A stretch of DNA of 38,543 nucleotides from Acidobacteriota bacterium (GCA_902812415.1 CADDZJ010000031.1:1-38543); one strand, 5' to 3'; shown: positions 1 to 9,222, counted from the stretch's first letter. Made by a program: numbers and translations. Notes: generated by a model not told the origin, from the sequence alone.

Positions 1-317
1 GCTAACCCTCCTCTCGGTGAATTTTTTTGAATTCGTGAAGTTCAATCTCCTGACTGACTTTTGGTAAAAGCTTTAACCGTCGCTCATGCTACAACGGAGC
101 GCGAGGCATTCGCAAGAGGCATTTTCACAAATTTATGGGGGTGGAGTTTGGCGCTTGGCTGTTTCTTGTTTCTTGTCTCTCGGCACTCGTTTCTGCCGTT
201 CAGATTCCTTGCGGAGTTTATCCTGAGCTGAAATTCAGGGATTCTTCGCTATCGCTCCGAATGACAGACGAAGGGCCCGAAATGGCATGGTTCAGGGGCG
301 GTTTTTTCAGCAAACTG
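1..317. other. Left-end intergenic region, no gene seen
   Basis: No credible coding region is visible. The short open frames starting at 135 and 287 have no family resemblance, and one runs antisense into the TPR gene. The right half contains a copy of a dispersed repeat (236-295) also found near 15.0 kb and 38.3 kb. The left half (1-130) shows nothing I can name. It lies downstream of the minus-strand TPR gene ending at 318, and no clear hairpin plus T-run terminator was found for that gene. Confidence 0.6.
211..295. repeat. Dispersed intergenic repeat, family A, copy 1
   Basis: The core at 236-295 (key words GGATTCTTCGCTATCGCTC, GAATGAC, CGAAGGG) matches most positions of the copy at 14970-15031. 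The left flank (211-240, GGAGTTT..TGAAATTCAGGG) matches the left flank of the copy at 38335-38380. Such GAATGAC/GTCATTC elements are typical non-coding interspersed repeats. There is no open frame and no transposase. Confidence 0.7.
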
Positions 318-1544
318 TTAAGGTTGGGAAGGTTGCGATAGCTGCGCCGGGGCTTTGCGCCCCAGGACGCCCGCGCGGATGCCCTGCATGCTTTGGGAGG
401 CTGTGGTCTGGGCCTGGCGATAGGCCGTCAATTCACGGTTGGCGTCCTGAGCGCGTCCGGCGCGGCGATAGGCTGTGGCAAGCAGATAGTGGCCTTCGGG
501 GTTTCCAGGCTCAAGCTTGACGGCTCTTTCCAGCGGCGCTACAGCCTGTGCGGCATGCCCTGACGTGACCAGCGCGCGCCCCAGTTCCAGATAGGCTTCT
601 CCAAAGTTCGGATCAAGTTGCGTGGCACGGCTGAAGTAGTGTTCCGCTTCATCCCACTGGCGTTGTTGCAAGTCGAGTTCACCCAGAACAAATTCCGCCC
701 CAGCATTGCGCGGATCAATCTTAAGTTCCGCCTCGAATTCGCGCCGGGCGTTCTCCAGGGTGGCGGGTGTGCGCGGCTCTGAAAGAATCAGACGCCCAAT
801 CCGATAGTGAATGCCTGGTAGATCGGGCTTCATCGCCAGGACGCGGCGATATTCCTCTTCGGCTTCCTTCCATTTGTTCTGCATTTCAAGCGATTCGGCG
901 TTGAGCTCATGCACCTGGTAAGAGCCCGGGTCGGTCGTCAGAAGCCTTTGCGCGGCTCGCGTGGAGAGGTCGGAATAGACGTGAACGGTGAGGTAAAGAG
1001 CCTGGGGGTCTTTGGGAAAATCGCGATTGAGCATGGAGAGGAAATTGAGGGCGTCCTGTTCTTCGTCAAGCTCCATCGCGCAGCGAATGCCGTCCATTTC
1101 GACGGCGCGCTTCAGAACAGGCTCCTGAATTTCCGAGGGGTCCTTTTTCAAATAGGGAAGCGCTTCCCGGCAGCGGCCGCTTTCGGCGAGGCTGGCGCCG
1201 AAAAAGTGAGGAAACACGCTGGTGTGAGCGAGAGCGGGTTCGAGCTTAAGGGCCTTGCTGAACGACTGAGCGGCATCCAAAGGTCTGCCAGCGGTATAGT
1301 AGGCAATTCCTAATCCCTCAAAATTCCGGGCTGAGTGCGGATCAAGATGGATCAGGGTCGAGTAGGCATGAATAGCGGCCTGCGAGTCGCCGCGTTCAAG
1401 AGCGGCTTTCCCCTCCGTGGCAAGCTCGGACGGATTAACGGTCGCGCTCGAAGTTTTCTGCGCGGGGAATCCTGTTGTGGCGAACAGCGCTCCCAAAACG
1501 GCTGCCGTCATGAGCCTGAAAGCGGAATATCGGAAAGTCGGCAA
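318..1544 (-). CDS. Exported tetratricopeptide-repeat (TPR) protein
   Basis: The 408-residue protein has an N-terminal signal-like segment (about residues 1-28, ending near FPAQ) followed by about seven degenerate TPR units. Recognisable units include the GLGIAYYTAGRPLDAAQSF type near residue 75 and LGELDLQQRQWDEAEHYF near residue 290. TPR helices act as protein-protein scaffolds, so the partner is unknown; export to the periplasm or outer membrane is inferred from the signal. The start is a TTG at 1544 with AAGGA about 10 nt upstream. The alternative ATG at 1511 would leave a signal peptide with no positive charge. It follows TonB receptor 1 on the same strand, but a strong terminator between them means it probably has its own promoter. 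A second receptor-TPR association occurs at 28-33 kb. Confidence 0.85.
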   Translation of the reverse strand: MPTFRYSAFRLMTAAVLGALFATTGFPAQKTSSATVNPSELATEGKAALERGDSQAAIHAYSTLIHLDPHSARNFEGLGIAYYTAGRPLDAAQSFSKALKLEPALAHTSVFPHFFGASLAESGRCREALPYLKKDPSEIQEPVLKRAVEMDGIRCAMELDEEQDALNFLSMLNRDFPKDPQALYLTVHVYSDLSTRAAQRLLTTDPGSYQVHELNAESLEMQNKWKEAEEEYRRVLAMKPDLPGIHYRIGRLILSEPRTPATLENARREFEAELKIDPRNAGAEFVLGELDLQQRQWDEAEHYFSRATQLDPNFGEAYLELGRALVTSGHAAQAVAPLERAVKLEPGNPEGHYLLATAYRRAGRAQDANRELTAYRQAQTTASQSMQGIRAGVLGRKAPAQLSQPSQP

Positions 1545-1640
1545 AGTGTTCTTATCCTTTAAATCGATTGTAGCGCAGCGTGGGATTCTTCATCTGGATG
1601 ATTCTGCGCTCCACTCATCGCTGAAAAACCCGACGGCAAT

Positions 1641-1680
1641 AAAAAAGCCGCGGAGCCAGTTGAAAGGCTGACTCCGCGGC
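1641..1680 (-). terminator. Rho-independent terminator of TonB receptor 1
   Basis: Read on the minus strand, GCCGCGGAG (1680-1672) pairs perfectly with CTCCGCGGC (1655-1647). The stem extends by two further pairs past one mismatch, around a loop of about ten bases, and is followed directly by TTTTTT (1646-1641). It lies 22 nt after the receptor stop codon. This is the clearest intrinsic terminator in the window and separates the receptor from the downstream TPR gene. Confidence 0.88.
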
Positions 1681-1702
1681 GAGGGTGAGGAACCGAGGCG
1701 CG

Positions 1703-4700
1703 TCAGAAGTAGAACTTGAGCGCAAACTGGATGTTGCGCGCCCCTTGCGAGCTTTGGATGAAGCCTAGAGTGGAGCCGAGTCCGCCGTTGGGCGAATTCA
1801 GTATCGGCGTATTGGCGAAGTTAATGAACTCGGCGCGGAACTCCAGGCGCTTCGATTCCGTAAAGGGGAACTCCTTCTGAAAGCTCAGGTCCACCGTGTT
1901 GAGGCCCGGCCCGCGGGTGGTTGCCGGGGCGCAAGTTCCGAACGTTCCCACGGGTTGCGAATACGAGCTTGGATCGAACCACAGAATTCCGCCTCCAAGC
2001 GCCGCAGGGATGTTGTTTTGATCAAGCGTCCGATCCGGACCGATGCAATTGGCGCGCGGGCCGCGGGAATTCGTCCCGGAAGCGTCGCTTGCCGAAATAT
2101 CGATCGGATAGCCGGTGTGCCATGAATAGATGCCGGTCACCTGCCAATCGCCGAGAACCGCGTTGACCACCGGATTCCAACTGTTGCCGAATTTCATCTT
2201 GTGGCCGAATGGCAACTGGTAAACGGCGTAGCCGGTCAGAATATGGGTGACGTCGTAATAGCAGGGCGCCCACTCGGCGCGCATGTCATAAACGTTTTGC
2301 CAGTAGGGAGAAGTCGGCGTCGTCTGGCCGCCCCAGGAGCCGTAGTAGCCGCTCGAATTGGTCATGCACTTGGAGTAGGTATAGGCTACCTGGTACTGAA
2401 GCCCGTTTGAGAACCGCTTTTGAAGCGTGGCCTGCAGCGCATCGTAGAGGTTGTCGCCGTTCGAGGCCGTTCCCGAGATGCCGCCGCCGGTTGAATTCAG
2501 GTCATTCACCAGCGTGGGGTTCCCGGCCAGATAGACGCTCGGCGCGGTCAACGGCGAGGTGGTGGCGGTTCCAGGCGTCACCAATTGCCGCTGGGCGTAG
2601 GGCATGGGCACCATCAGATGCGTGGAGTGCTCGCCCACGTACCCGACGTTTAGCGTGGTCTGGCCCGCGAATTGATGCTCGACTGAAAAGTTCCATTGCT
2701 GCACCACGGCCGGCATCACGTTCGGATCCCACACTCGCAGGAATACGCCCGCGAAAGGATCAGTCGGCAAGCCGAGGGTGCTTAACCCCTGATCCGAGGT
2801 CGAGCCCGGAAACGACAAGGAAGAGTAGTTTTGATTGAACTCTTCGTTGAAGGGCGGGTTGATAGGAAGGCGCAGGTTCGTTCCGGTGCCTTCCAGATAG
2901 GAGGAAAGAGTGTAGGCGCCACGAAACACCGTCTTGCCGCCAAGACTCTTGGGCGTCCAGGCAAAACCCAGGCGCGGCTGAAAATCAACGCCGAGATTGT
3001 AGCTGTTATAAAGCGCCCGGCAGTTGCTGTAAGGGCAGGAACCCTGGCCCGCAATATACTGCGTGCCGCTGAAGAGACCGAAGTTGGTCTGTTTGTTGTG
3101 AACCTCAACCCAGGGCGTGTGGTTCTCGTACCTGACGCCAATGTTGAAGGTCAGGTTGTCCGTCGCCCGCCAGTCGTCCTGAATATAGGATCCGAAGATG
3201 CTCGATCTCTGGCCCCAGACGCCGTTGCTGAGACCCAGGCCGAGCGACTCAGGAAGGCCCAGGAAGAAGTCGGCCTCTCCAAGGCCCACCGTCGAGCTGG
3301 AGTGCGAGAAAACGCCCGGTCCGGCAGTGAACTGGCCGTTATAGGTCATAAATCCCCAGACGCCGTTGTTGCCGGAGTAAAACGTATTGATCTGGTCGCG
3401 CCAGAACTGGAATCCTGTGTGGAGAACATGCCGGTTATGGGTGATGACCAGTTGGTCTTCGTACTGGAAGACCGTATCGTGAAACCGCTCTTCGTTGTTC
3501 TCGCTGCCGATTGTATCCAGCGAGCCGATATTCAAAGCGAGCAGCCCGGGGCCATGGCTGTTGCCATTGGCAATGCCAAGCTGTTCGGCGATGTTGCCCT
3601 TGTTGCCTGCCAGCACGCCGTTATCCACCAAAACACGATTCACCCCAGCGCGGGCTTCATTCACAATGCTCGGGCTGATGGAGCGCGTCCAATCCACGAC
3701 TCCGTTGTGAATGGGAGTCTCGAAGAACGAGTTGAAGAACAACGGGAACGAATTAAAACTGGGGTTGCTGCTTCGGCTCTGGGAATAGCGACCGAAAATA
3801 TGGTCCTTGTCGGATGCCTGATAGTCGATCTTTACGTCGCCCTGGTCGCCGAAGATTCCGCTCCGGCTGGCGTTCAGTTGATTGTGAACCAGATTGCCGT
3901 TAACGGGCGCAGGATAGAGCGGGGAAGAAAAGAGCTTGGCGGCAACCGGATCGATCATGCTTGGTGGAATAATGTTGCCGGCAAACGGTTGCCGACTGGA
4001 CGCGGAAGCTGGCAGCGGCTGGCAAGGCCCGCTGACGTTTGCGCAAGGGTTGTAAATCTGAATGCCGTTTTGGCTCAACTGTTGCGAAAAGTCTCCGTTC
4101 CGCTCCGCTTCAGTCATGACCGTGATGGGCCCGACGGTGTTGGGATTGTCAAATCGTTCGCCTTGATAATCAGTGAAGAAGAATAGCTTGTTCTTCCTGA
4201 TAGGCCCGCCAAAAGTGCCGCCGAACATATTCCAGCGCATCTTCGCCTTGGGGCTGCCCGAGAGGTTATCCGACCATTGCGCGGCATTGAAAATGTCATT
4301 GCGGACAAACTCAAAGGCGTCGCCATGGAAAGCGTTGGTGCCGGACTTGATCGTGGCATTGATGACGCCACCCATGAAATTCCCGAACTCGGCCGGCGCG
4401 TCAGCCGTAATCATGTTAAATTCCTGGATGGCATCGACACTGGGCGTGTAGCCCACCAGATTGTCGGAAACCTGGTTGTTGTCGAGACCGTCCAGAATGA
4501 AATTGTTGGCTTGCTCGCGGTTTCCATTCACATAGGGCCGACCCGCACTGTCCGCATTCTGAGCGGAAGTTAAGGTTTGGGGGTTGGGATTGGTGCTTCC
4601 CGGAACCAGTAAGGTCAGTTGTACGTAGTTTCGCGTTGCCAGCGGTAGGGCTTCATTGATCCGGGAATTGATTACGGTTCCAACCTGCGTGGTTTCCGTC

Positions 4701-5119
4701 TGAAGGAGGGGAGGCGCGCCGGTCACTTCCACCTTCTGGCTTACCAGCCCGAGTTTCAACTGAATGTCGACCCGAGCTTTCTGGTTCATTTCCAGAACGA
4801 TGTTCGGTCTGACCGCCGTCTGAAAGCCCTTGGCTTCAACGGTGACGTCGTAAGTGCTCGCTGGCAGCCTGGGAAGCGTATAGGCGCCGACTGCGTTGGT
4901 CTGCGTAGGCCAGGTTGTCCCCCGCAAATCGTCCTTTGCAACAACGGTGGCGCCTGGAATGGGAGCGCCTGAAGGATCGGTGATAGTGCCAATAAGACCT
5001 GCTGTCACGTCCTGCGCCCAGGCAATTTGTGGAACGATCCCAAGGATTGCGACGAATAACCCCAAAAAACCCAGAGACGGATAAACTTTCCAGGTCCGTC
5101 TTTGCTTACACCCTGTCAT
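1703..5119 (-). CDS. Oar-like TonB-dependent outer-membrane receptor 1
   Basis: From the chosen start the protein has 1138 residues. A signal peptide (about 1-35, cleavage near AWA-QD) precedes a carboxypeptidase-regulatory-like beta-sandwich (about 37-120, with DPSGAPIPGATV). A TonB plug follows, with PYVNGNREQANNFILDGLDN near residue 200, and then a long 22-stranded-type barrel ending in aromatic FYF at the C-terminus, as expected for Bam-dependent folding. The family imports large ligands (oligosaccharides, peptides, chelates) using TonB energy; the ligand here cannot be told. The ATG at 5119 is preceded by GAGGAGG, which decides the start over the longer frame to 5239. That extension is hydrophilic and unlike any signal peptide. 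A ROK regulator is encoded divergently from it and may control it (inference). Confidence 0.92.
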   Translation of the reverse strand: MTGCKQRRTWKVYPSLGFLGLFVAILGIVPQIAWAQDVTAGLIGTITDPSGAPIPGATVVAKDDLRGTTWPTQTNAVGAYTLPRLPASTYDVTVEAKGFQTAVRPNIVLEMNQKARVDIQLKLGLVSQKVEVTGAPPLLQTETTQVGTVINSRINEALPLATRNYVQLTLLVPGSTNPNPQTLTSAQNADSAGRPYVNGNREQANNFILDGLDNNQVSDNLVGYTPSVDAIQEFNMITADAPAEFGNFMGGVINATIKSGTNAFHGDAFEFVRNDIFNAAQWSDNLSGSPKAKMRWNMFGGTFGGPIRKNKLFFFTDYQGERFDNPNTVGPITVMTEAERNGDFSQQLSQNGIQIYNPCANVSGPCQPLPASASSRQPFAGNIIPPSMIDPVAAKLFSSPLYPAPVNGNLVHNQLNASRSGIFGDQGDVKIDYQASDKDHIFGRYSQSRSSNPSFNSFPLFFNSFFETPIHNGVVDWTRSISPSIVNEARAGVNRVLVDNGVLAGNKGNIAEQLGIANGNSHGPGLLALNIGSLDTIGSENNEERFHDTVFQYEDQLVITHNRHVLHTGFQFWRDQINTFYSGNNGVWGFMTYNGQFTAGPGVFSHSSSTVGLGEADFFLGLPESLGLGLSNGVWGQRSSIFGSYIQDDWRATDNLTFNIGVRYENHTPWVEVHNKQTNFGLFSGTQYIAGQGSCPYSNCRALYNSYNLGVDFQPRLGFAWTPKSLGGKTVFRGAYTLSSYLEGTGTNLRLPINPPFNEEFNQNYSSLSFPGSTSDQGLSTLGLPTDPFAGVFLRVWDPNVMPAVVQQWNFSVEHQFAGQTTLNVGYVGEHSTHLMVPMPYAQRQLVTPGTATTSPLTAPSVYLAGNPTLVNDLNSTGGGISGTASNGDNLYDALQATLQKRFSNGLQYQVAYTYSKCMTNSSGYYGSWGGQTTPTSPYWQNVYDMRAEWAPCYYDVTHILTGYAVYQLPFGHKMKFGNSWNPVVNAVLGDWQVTGIYSWHTGYPIDISASDASGTNSRGPRANCIGPDRTLDQNNIPAALGGGILWFDPSSYSQPVGTFGTCAPATTRGPGLNTVDLSFQKEFPFTESKRLEFRAEFINFANTPILNSPNGGLGSTLGFIQSSQGARNIQFALKFYF

Positions 5120-5683
5120 ACTGCCTCCTCTCAGTTTTCTGGGCCAGCCGGAAGCGGCTGACGCCGTTGTCCTCGCCTGGTGGCTGCGCTTATCCCGCAA
5201 CGTGAATTTGCGGCTCCCCTGCGCCTTGCGCCACTGCAATCCCCTGTGACGGTCGGGCTAAAATCTGAAGTTCGCATTCATTCTGCCATGTGAAACGCGC
5301 TGGGCCAAGAAGCTCGTGGCTGATTGTTCGAGTTTCACCTGGCCCTGAATGATTTAAACCCAACACTTAACCCTCCGTCCGCTGAGAAATACCAGAAATA
5401 TTGAGTGCTTGTCAAGAAATTTTTTGTATTTTTTAATTAAATGTGGCAATCTAAGTCATAGATTTCGTTTATTATTTGTAATTTTACATCAATCTATGAA
5501 ACCATATTTCTTTAAAGGTCTGGCTGAGGGATAATCTGGAAGCGCTCTATGAAGACCCAAATGCGCTTTTAAGGCTCAATTCAAGAGAGCGTTGAGGGGA
5601 ATCATCAGACGTTTGAATCGTGGCGTAAGTCGTAATGAAATGCTGTTTCACACTCTCCTTTATCGATAATAAGGACGTGTTCC
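5120..5683. other. Divergent control region between TonB receptor 1 and ROK regulator
   Basis: This 564-base gap is gene-free. It contains a markedly AT-rich block (about 5395-5515) unlike the surrounding genes, where both promoters are expected. The receptor transcript would carry a leader of roughly 260 nt if the promoter at 5386-5415 is used. I see no recognisable riboswitch. An open frame enters from the receptor side up to 5239 but has no ribosome-binding site. AAGGA at 5671-5675 serves the ROK gene. Confidence 0.6.
5386..5415 (-). promoter_or_regulatory. Candidate promoter for TonB receptor 1
   Basis: On the minus strand TTGACA (5415-5410) is a perfect -35 box. TATTTC (5391-5386) is a weaker -10 at 18-nt spacing. 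It sits in the AT-rich block. TonB receptor 2 has the same TTGACA in an AT-rich block (33525-33520), which supports the call only modestly. Confidence 0.4.
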
Positions 5684-6970
5684 ATGAAGCATGTCAGCAT
5701 GAAGAGTCAAAGAGACAAGCTTGTGATTGAGAGCTTGGTGCGACGCTCCGGGCCGCTGTCCCGTTCTGAAATCCATAAGTTTACGAATTTGCAACAAAGT
5801 GAAATATCGCGGCTCGTTCGTGAATTGCTTGAGGAAGGGAAGCTGCTGGAAGCTGGCCATGCAGGAAATCCCTTGGGAAGAAAGCAGGTTTTGCTGCGGT
5901 TTAACGAGGATCAAAAGTTCATCATCGGGATCGGTTTTGATGACGAAAATGTGCTGGCCTCGGTCACCAATTTGCATCCTCGCATCAAGTCCGAGGTTCG
6001 GGAGACGACCTGTTTGACTCAGGGGGCCGAAGGCTTGATTCAGCAGATTATTGCTTGCGCAAGGAAAGCGTTGAACGAAGCCCAAACGAGCCTTGAAAAT
6101 GTGATGGGTATCGGTGTGGCAGCCTCCGGGCTGGTGGATAGTCGGCGAGGCGTGCTCCTGATGTCCTCTACGCTGGACTTCCTGAAGGATGCCCCCATCC
6201 AGCAGGCTTTGGAGGAAAGCTTTGGCGTACCGACGATCCTGGAGAATCTCACGCGCGCCAAGACGGTGGGCGAGTGGCGACTGGGCACGGGGGATATGGC
6301 CGACGACATGATCTTTGTTGAATACGGCAGAACGGGCATCGGCGCGGGAATTGTGCTGGGCGGGAAATTGGTTCATGGCTCAGGTTTTGCGGCAGGCGAG
6401 TTTGGCCACACTCACATGATGGAAGACGGGCCAGCCTGCAAGTGCGGCAGCTTCGGTTGCCTTGAGGCCGTGGCCGGTGCCGCTGCGCTCGAAGCTCGGA
6501 TCCGCAAGGCTGTTGCGGAAGGAAGCAGCTCAGAAGCGCTATCCCTGGCGGGCGGCGACCCGCAAAGGATCACCGGCTGGATGGTTTTGGAAGCGGCGCG
6601 CAAAGGGGACAAAACCTGCGCCGTCCTGGTAGAGCAAATCGGAACTTATCTGGGTTTGGGCCTTGCGAACCTGGTGAACCTGTTTAACCCCACGGTGCTG
6701 GTGATCGATCAGCGTCTGAAGCTGGCCGGCGAGGGCTTGCTGGACCGGATTACCAAAGTCGTCAGAAGGCAGGCGCTCGGCCATGCCACCCGCAACCTAA
6801 CGATCCGTTTCGGAAAGCTAGGAAATGAGGCCATTGTGCTGGGCGTTGGGTCGATTGTGCTGGAAAAATACTTTGAGATCCCTGTTTTGCGGCCTCCGCG
6901 CTTCATGATCGAGCCGCTTTCGGCTTCGGAGAAGGCCACCTTAAACAATAGAACTTCACAGGTTTTTTAA
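5684..6970 (+). CDS. ROK-family transcriptional regulator, kinase residues degenerate
   Basis: The 428-residue protein has an N-terminal winged helix-turn-helix (about 12-60, GPLSRSEIHKFTNLQQSEIS), the DNA-binding part of NagC/Mlc-type ROK repressors. A ROK sugar-sensing domain follows. The zinc motif is intact (GEFGHTH with H242, then CKCGSFGC with C252, C254, C259). Two kinase signatures are not: the phosphate-binding DxGxTK region reads GFDDENV near residue 85, and the catalytic ENDANAA motif reads ENLTRAK, putting Leu189 where the catalytic Asp should be. I infer a sugar-responsive repressor without kinase activity. It is divergent from TonB receptor 1, a likely target. The start has AAGGA 8 nt upstream. 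Compare the intact ROK kinase at 8046. Confidence 0.88.
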   Translation: MKHVSMKSQRDKLVIESLVRRSGPLSRSEIHKFTNLQQSEISRLVRELLEEGKLLEAGHAGNPLGRKQVLLRFNEDQKFIIGIGFDDENVLASVTNLHPRIKSEVRETTCLTQGAEGLIQQIIACARKALNEAQTSLENVMGIGVAASGLVDSRRGVLLMSSTLDFLKDAPIQQALEESFGVPTILENLTRAKTVGEWRLGTGDMADDMIFVEYGRTGIGAGIVLGGKLVHGSGFAAGEFGHTHMMEDGPACKCGSFGCLEAVAGAAALEARIRKAVAEGSSSEALSLAGGDPQRITGWMVLEAARKGDKTCAVLVEQIGTYLGLGLANLVNLFNPTVLVIDQRLKLAGEGLLDRITKVVRRQALGHATRNLTIRFGKLGNEAIVLGVGSIVLEKYFEIPVLRPPRFMIEPLSASEKATLNNRTSQVF

Positions 6971-6997
6971 AATCCACAAAGGAGTGAATCAAAAGGA

Positions 6998-7074
<77 letters not shown>

Positions 7075-7162
7075 ACAACAGCAGAGAAAAGAGACCCGAG
7101 GCGAGAGCCAAGCCAAAGGCATTTCAGCCAAACTTGTCTCTCCTCTCTGGTCCCCGTAATTC

Positions 7163-7239
7163 TGGTCGGGACGGCCAGATTTGAACTGGCGACCCCTTGC
7201 ACCCCAAGCAAGTGCGCTACCAGGCTGCGCCACGTCCCG
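7163..7239 (-). tRNA. tRNA-Pro (anticodon GGG)
   Basis: This is a 77-nt cloverleaf on the minus strand. The acceptor CGGGACG (7239-7233) pairs with CGTCCCG (7173-7167), followed by A and an encoded CCA (7165-7163). The anticodon arm CTTGC/GCAAG encloses loop TTGGGGT, giving anticodon GGG. It reads CCC/CCU proline codons. It lies between the MerR-like gene and tRNA-Pro(CGG) on the same strand, so all three may be cotranscribed. Confidence 0.97.
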
Positions 7240-7302
7240 ATGAAGACAGCGATGAGTGAAAAGTGACGAGGATGGCATCAGCCGCACCGCAAGCCTTGCG
7301 TG

Positions 7303-7737
7303 TCACTCGTCATTTCTCACTGTAGTTTTGCGTGAAAGCATTGTCAAGATATTCCGCAGTTCTCGTTGAATCAGCTTGAGGCCAGCGCCATCCAGCCGAG
7401 TGTGAAATAGCGGCCTCTGCTCCGGCGTTGAATTGGATTTGGAAGTGGTGGCAAGCTGTTTCCGCGCTCCGTCGATCGTGAACCCCTCTTCATAGAGAAG
7501 ACGTTTGATTTCAAAGATGGTTTCAACATCTTTGCGGCGATAAAGCCGGTGGCCGGTTCGCGTTTTGGTGGGTCTGAGGGTAGGAAACTCGGTCTCCCAA
7601 TAGCGCAAGACGTAAGGCTTGGTTTGCGCCAATTGGCTGACCTCGCCGATGCGGAAGTAGACCTTATCAGGAATCGAAACCTCGGGTGTTGCGCGATTCC
7701 CTCTTTCTGTGGATCGAAACTTAGGGTTCCGGGACAT
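7303..7737 (-). CDS. MerR-family transcriptional regulator
   Basis: This is a small DNA-binding protein of 144 residues. The MerR winged helix-turn-helix spans about residues 27-97 (YFRIGEVSQLA, VLRYWETEFP, RLYRRKDVETI). A short C-terminal part (LKLIQRELRNILTML) could form the dimer coiled coil. There are no cysteines, so a metal-sensing role of the MerR/CueR type is unlikely. It resembles the orphan MerR-like regulators of unknown target found in many bacteria. The ATG at 7737 has GAGGG just upstream and a good promoter about 35 nt further up. The two tRNA-Pro genes lie 63 and 228 nt downstream on the same strand. Confidence 0.88.
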   Translation of the reverse strand: MSRNPKFRSTERGNRATPEVSIPDKVYFRIGEVSQLAQTKPYVLRYWETEFPTLRPTKTRTGHRLYRRKDVETIFEIKRLLYEEGFTIDGARKQLATTSKSNSTPEQRPLFHTRLDGAGLKLIQRELRNILTMLSRKTTVRNDE

Positions 7738-7772
7738 GATCCCTCGATGGGGTTTGAGTCCCTCCTCACGTC

Positions 7773-7801
7773 ATCTTAAGAGAACACCCAAGGTGCGTCA
7801 A
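7773..7801 (-). promoter_or_regulatory. Sigma70-type promoter for MerR regulator and tRNA-Pro pair
   Basis: On the minus strand TTGACG (7801-7796), a 17-nt spacer and TAAGAT (7778-7773) give five of six and four of six consensus matches at ideal spacing. Transcription would begin near 7766, leaving a leader of roughly 28 nt before the ATG at 7737. It is among the best matches in the window. Confidence 0.65.
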
Positions 7802-8045
7802 CTTGTTCCCGGCGTCAGGTTCAGAAATATTCTTTGCAGGGCGGGCTGAGCTATACTTGCGATTCGGCTTTGAATCGTATTCATACATGGGATGGGTGGC
7901 TTGCAGAATACCCCCGTAAAGAGGGGTTAAAATCTATTCGGATTTAGAGCGCTTGCGGTCACCCTTGCGAAAATGAGGCTGTGGTTTGGAAAAATCTCCC
8001 TCGAGGCGTCAAGCCAATTCGGGGAAGGAGACAGAATAGGAGTCC
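7802..8045. other. Intergenic region upstream of glucokinase
   Basis: No gene is seen. A TATACT (-10-like) lies at 7852-7857 without a good -35. The imperfect hairpin ACCCCCGTAAAGAGGGGT around 7911-7927 could attenuate transcription but lacks a T-run. AGGAG just before 8046 serves as the glucokinase ribosome-binding site. Confidence 0.4.
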
Positions 8046-9038
8046 ATGCAAAATCTTACAATAGGCATTGATGTGGGCGGCACGAAAATTGCAGGCGGCA
8101 TCGTTACGGCCAAGGGGCGATTGCTGAAATCGTGGGTCGTGCCCACCAAGGCTCACGATGGAGTCAAGACGAGTTTCCTCCAGGTGCGGCGGCTTATTGA
8201 GCGATTGATTGCCGAGGCGGGAGGAAAGCACAACCTTGTCGGGATTGGCCTGTGCGCCCCGGGAACGCTTGATCCCAAAACAGGATTTGTGATTAATGCT
8301 CCCAACTTGCCGGGATGGGAACATCTGAAGCTGGCCCACGAGTTGGAGCGTATTTTCAGCCTTCCCGCGCGCGTCGAAAATGACGCCAACGCCGCGGGGT
8401 TGGCTGAAGTGTTATTCGGCGCCGCTGTGGGACACCGCAACGTTTTCTATGTGACGGTTTCGACCGGCATCGGGACGGGCATTATCATCGACCGGCGGAT
8501 TTACCACGGCAGCCGTGGAGTGGCCGGCGAGGGAGGCCATGTTTCGATTGATTACAAGAGCCCTTATCGTTGCGGATGCGGCACTCTGGGATGCATTGAA
8601 GCCCTGGCATCCGGACCGGCCATGGTTCGCCGCGCCCGCGTGCGCCTGGTGCAGGAATATACGACCCCCAGCTTGCTTCGCACCATGAGCCACGGCCAGA
8701 TGAAGTTGATTTCACCCGAAATGATTTCCGAAGCCGCGCGGAAAGGCGACGCCATTGCGAAATCGATCCTTGATGAAACGGGATTTTATCTGGGGGTATG
8801 GCTGGGCGGCATGATCACTCTGCTTGATCCGAGCGCGGTGGTCATGGGCGGGGGCGTCGCTCGAATTGGCAAGCCACTCTTCAGCAAAATCCGCGAGGCG
8901 ATTCGCCATTACACGCTGAATCCGGCGATGGCTGCTAAAATTCCGATCCTTCCCGCTAAGCTTCAGGAGAATGTAGGAGTCTATGGCGCGGCCAGCCTCT
9001 TTCTGCCCGCCGGCGAAACGGCCGAGAGGCCCCTTTAG
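8046..9038 (+). CDS. ROK-family glucokinase
   Basis: This is a sugar kinase of 330 residues that phosphorylates glucose (or a close relative) at O6 with ATP, feeding glycolysis in the cytoplasm. All diagnostic parts are present: phosphate-binding DVGGTK (9-14), ENDANAAG with catalytic Asp113, GEGGHVS (161-167) for sugar binding, and the zinc knuckle CGCGTLGCIE (C176, C178, C183). A late MGGGV motif completes the nucleotide site. Length fits single-domain ROK kinases with no DNA-binding domain. The ATG has GGAG 3 nt upstream. It is followed on the same strand by fumarase after 184 nt. Substrate choice among glucose, N-acetylglucosamine or fructose cannot be decided from the sequence. Confidence 0.88.
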   Translation: MQNLTIGIDVGGTKIAGGIVTAKGRLLKSWVVPTKAHDGVKTSFLQVRRLIERLIAEAGGKHNLVGIGLCAPGTLDPKTGFVINAPNLPGWEHLKLAHELERIFSLPARVENDANAAGLAEVLFGAAVGHRNVFYVTVSTGIGTGIIIDRRIYHGSRGVAGEGGHVSIDYKSPYRCGCGTLGCIEALASGPAMVRRARVRLVQEYTTPSLLRTMSHGQMKLISPEMISEAARKGDAIAKSILDETGFYLGVWLGGMITLLDPSAVVMGGGVARIGKPLFSKIREAIRHYTLNPAMAAKIPILPAKLQENVGVYGAASLFLPAGETAERPL

Positions 9039-9222
9039 CCGGGCGTTCAGTTCCGCTCGCCCTGAACAAACACCGTGATGGGCAGGCAGATCTTTGGAAG
9101 TCTCGTCATGGATTCTCTCAGCGGTTTCCCACCACGCGGCTGGAAAAGGTGAGGAACAAACCCGACAATATACTAAACTAAGAACAGGGAATCTTCCTGC
9201 CCACCCCTCTGAAGGAGGCTTC

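Noticed and set aside
2831-4186. Long plus-strand open frame (451 codons) inside TonB receptor 1
   Set aside because: It is antisense to a well-supported receptor, has no ribosome-binding site of note and no recognisable domain. Such frames arise from GC-rich codon use.
5120-5239. Longer TonB receptor 1 start
   Set aside because: It would place 40 charged residues before the signal peptide; ATG at 5119 has a strong GAGGAGG site.
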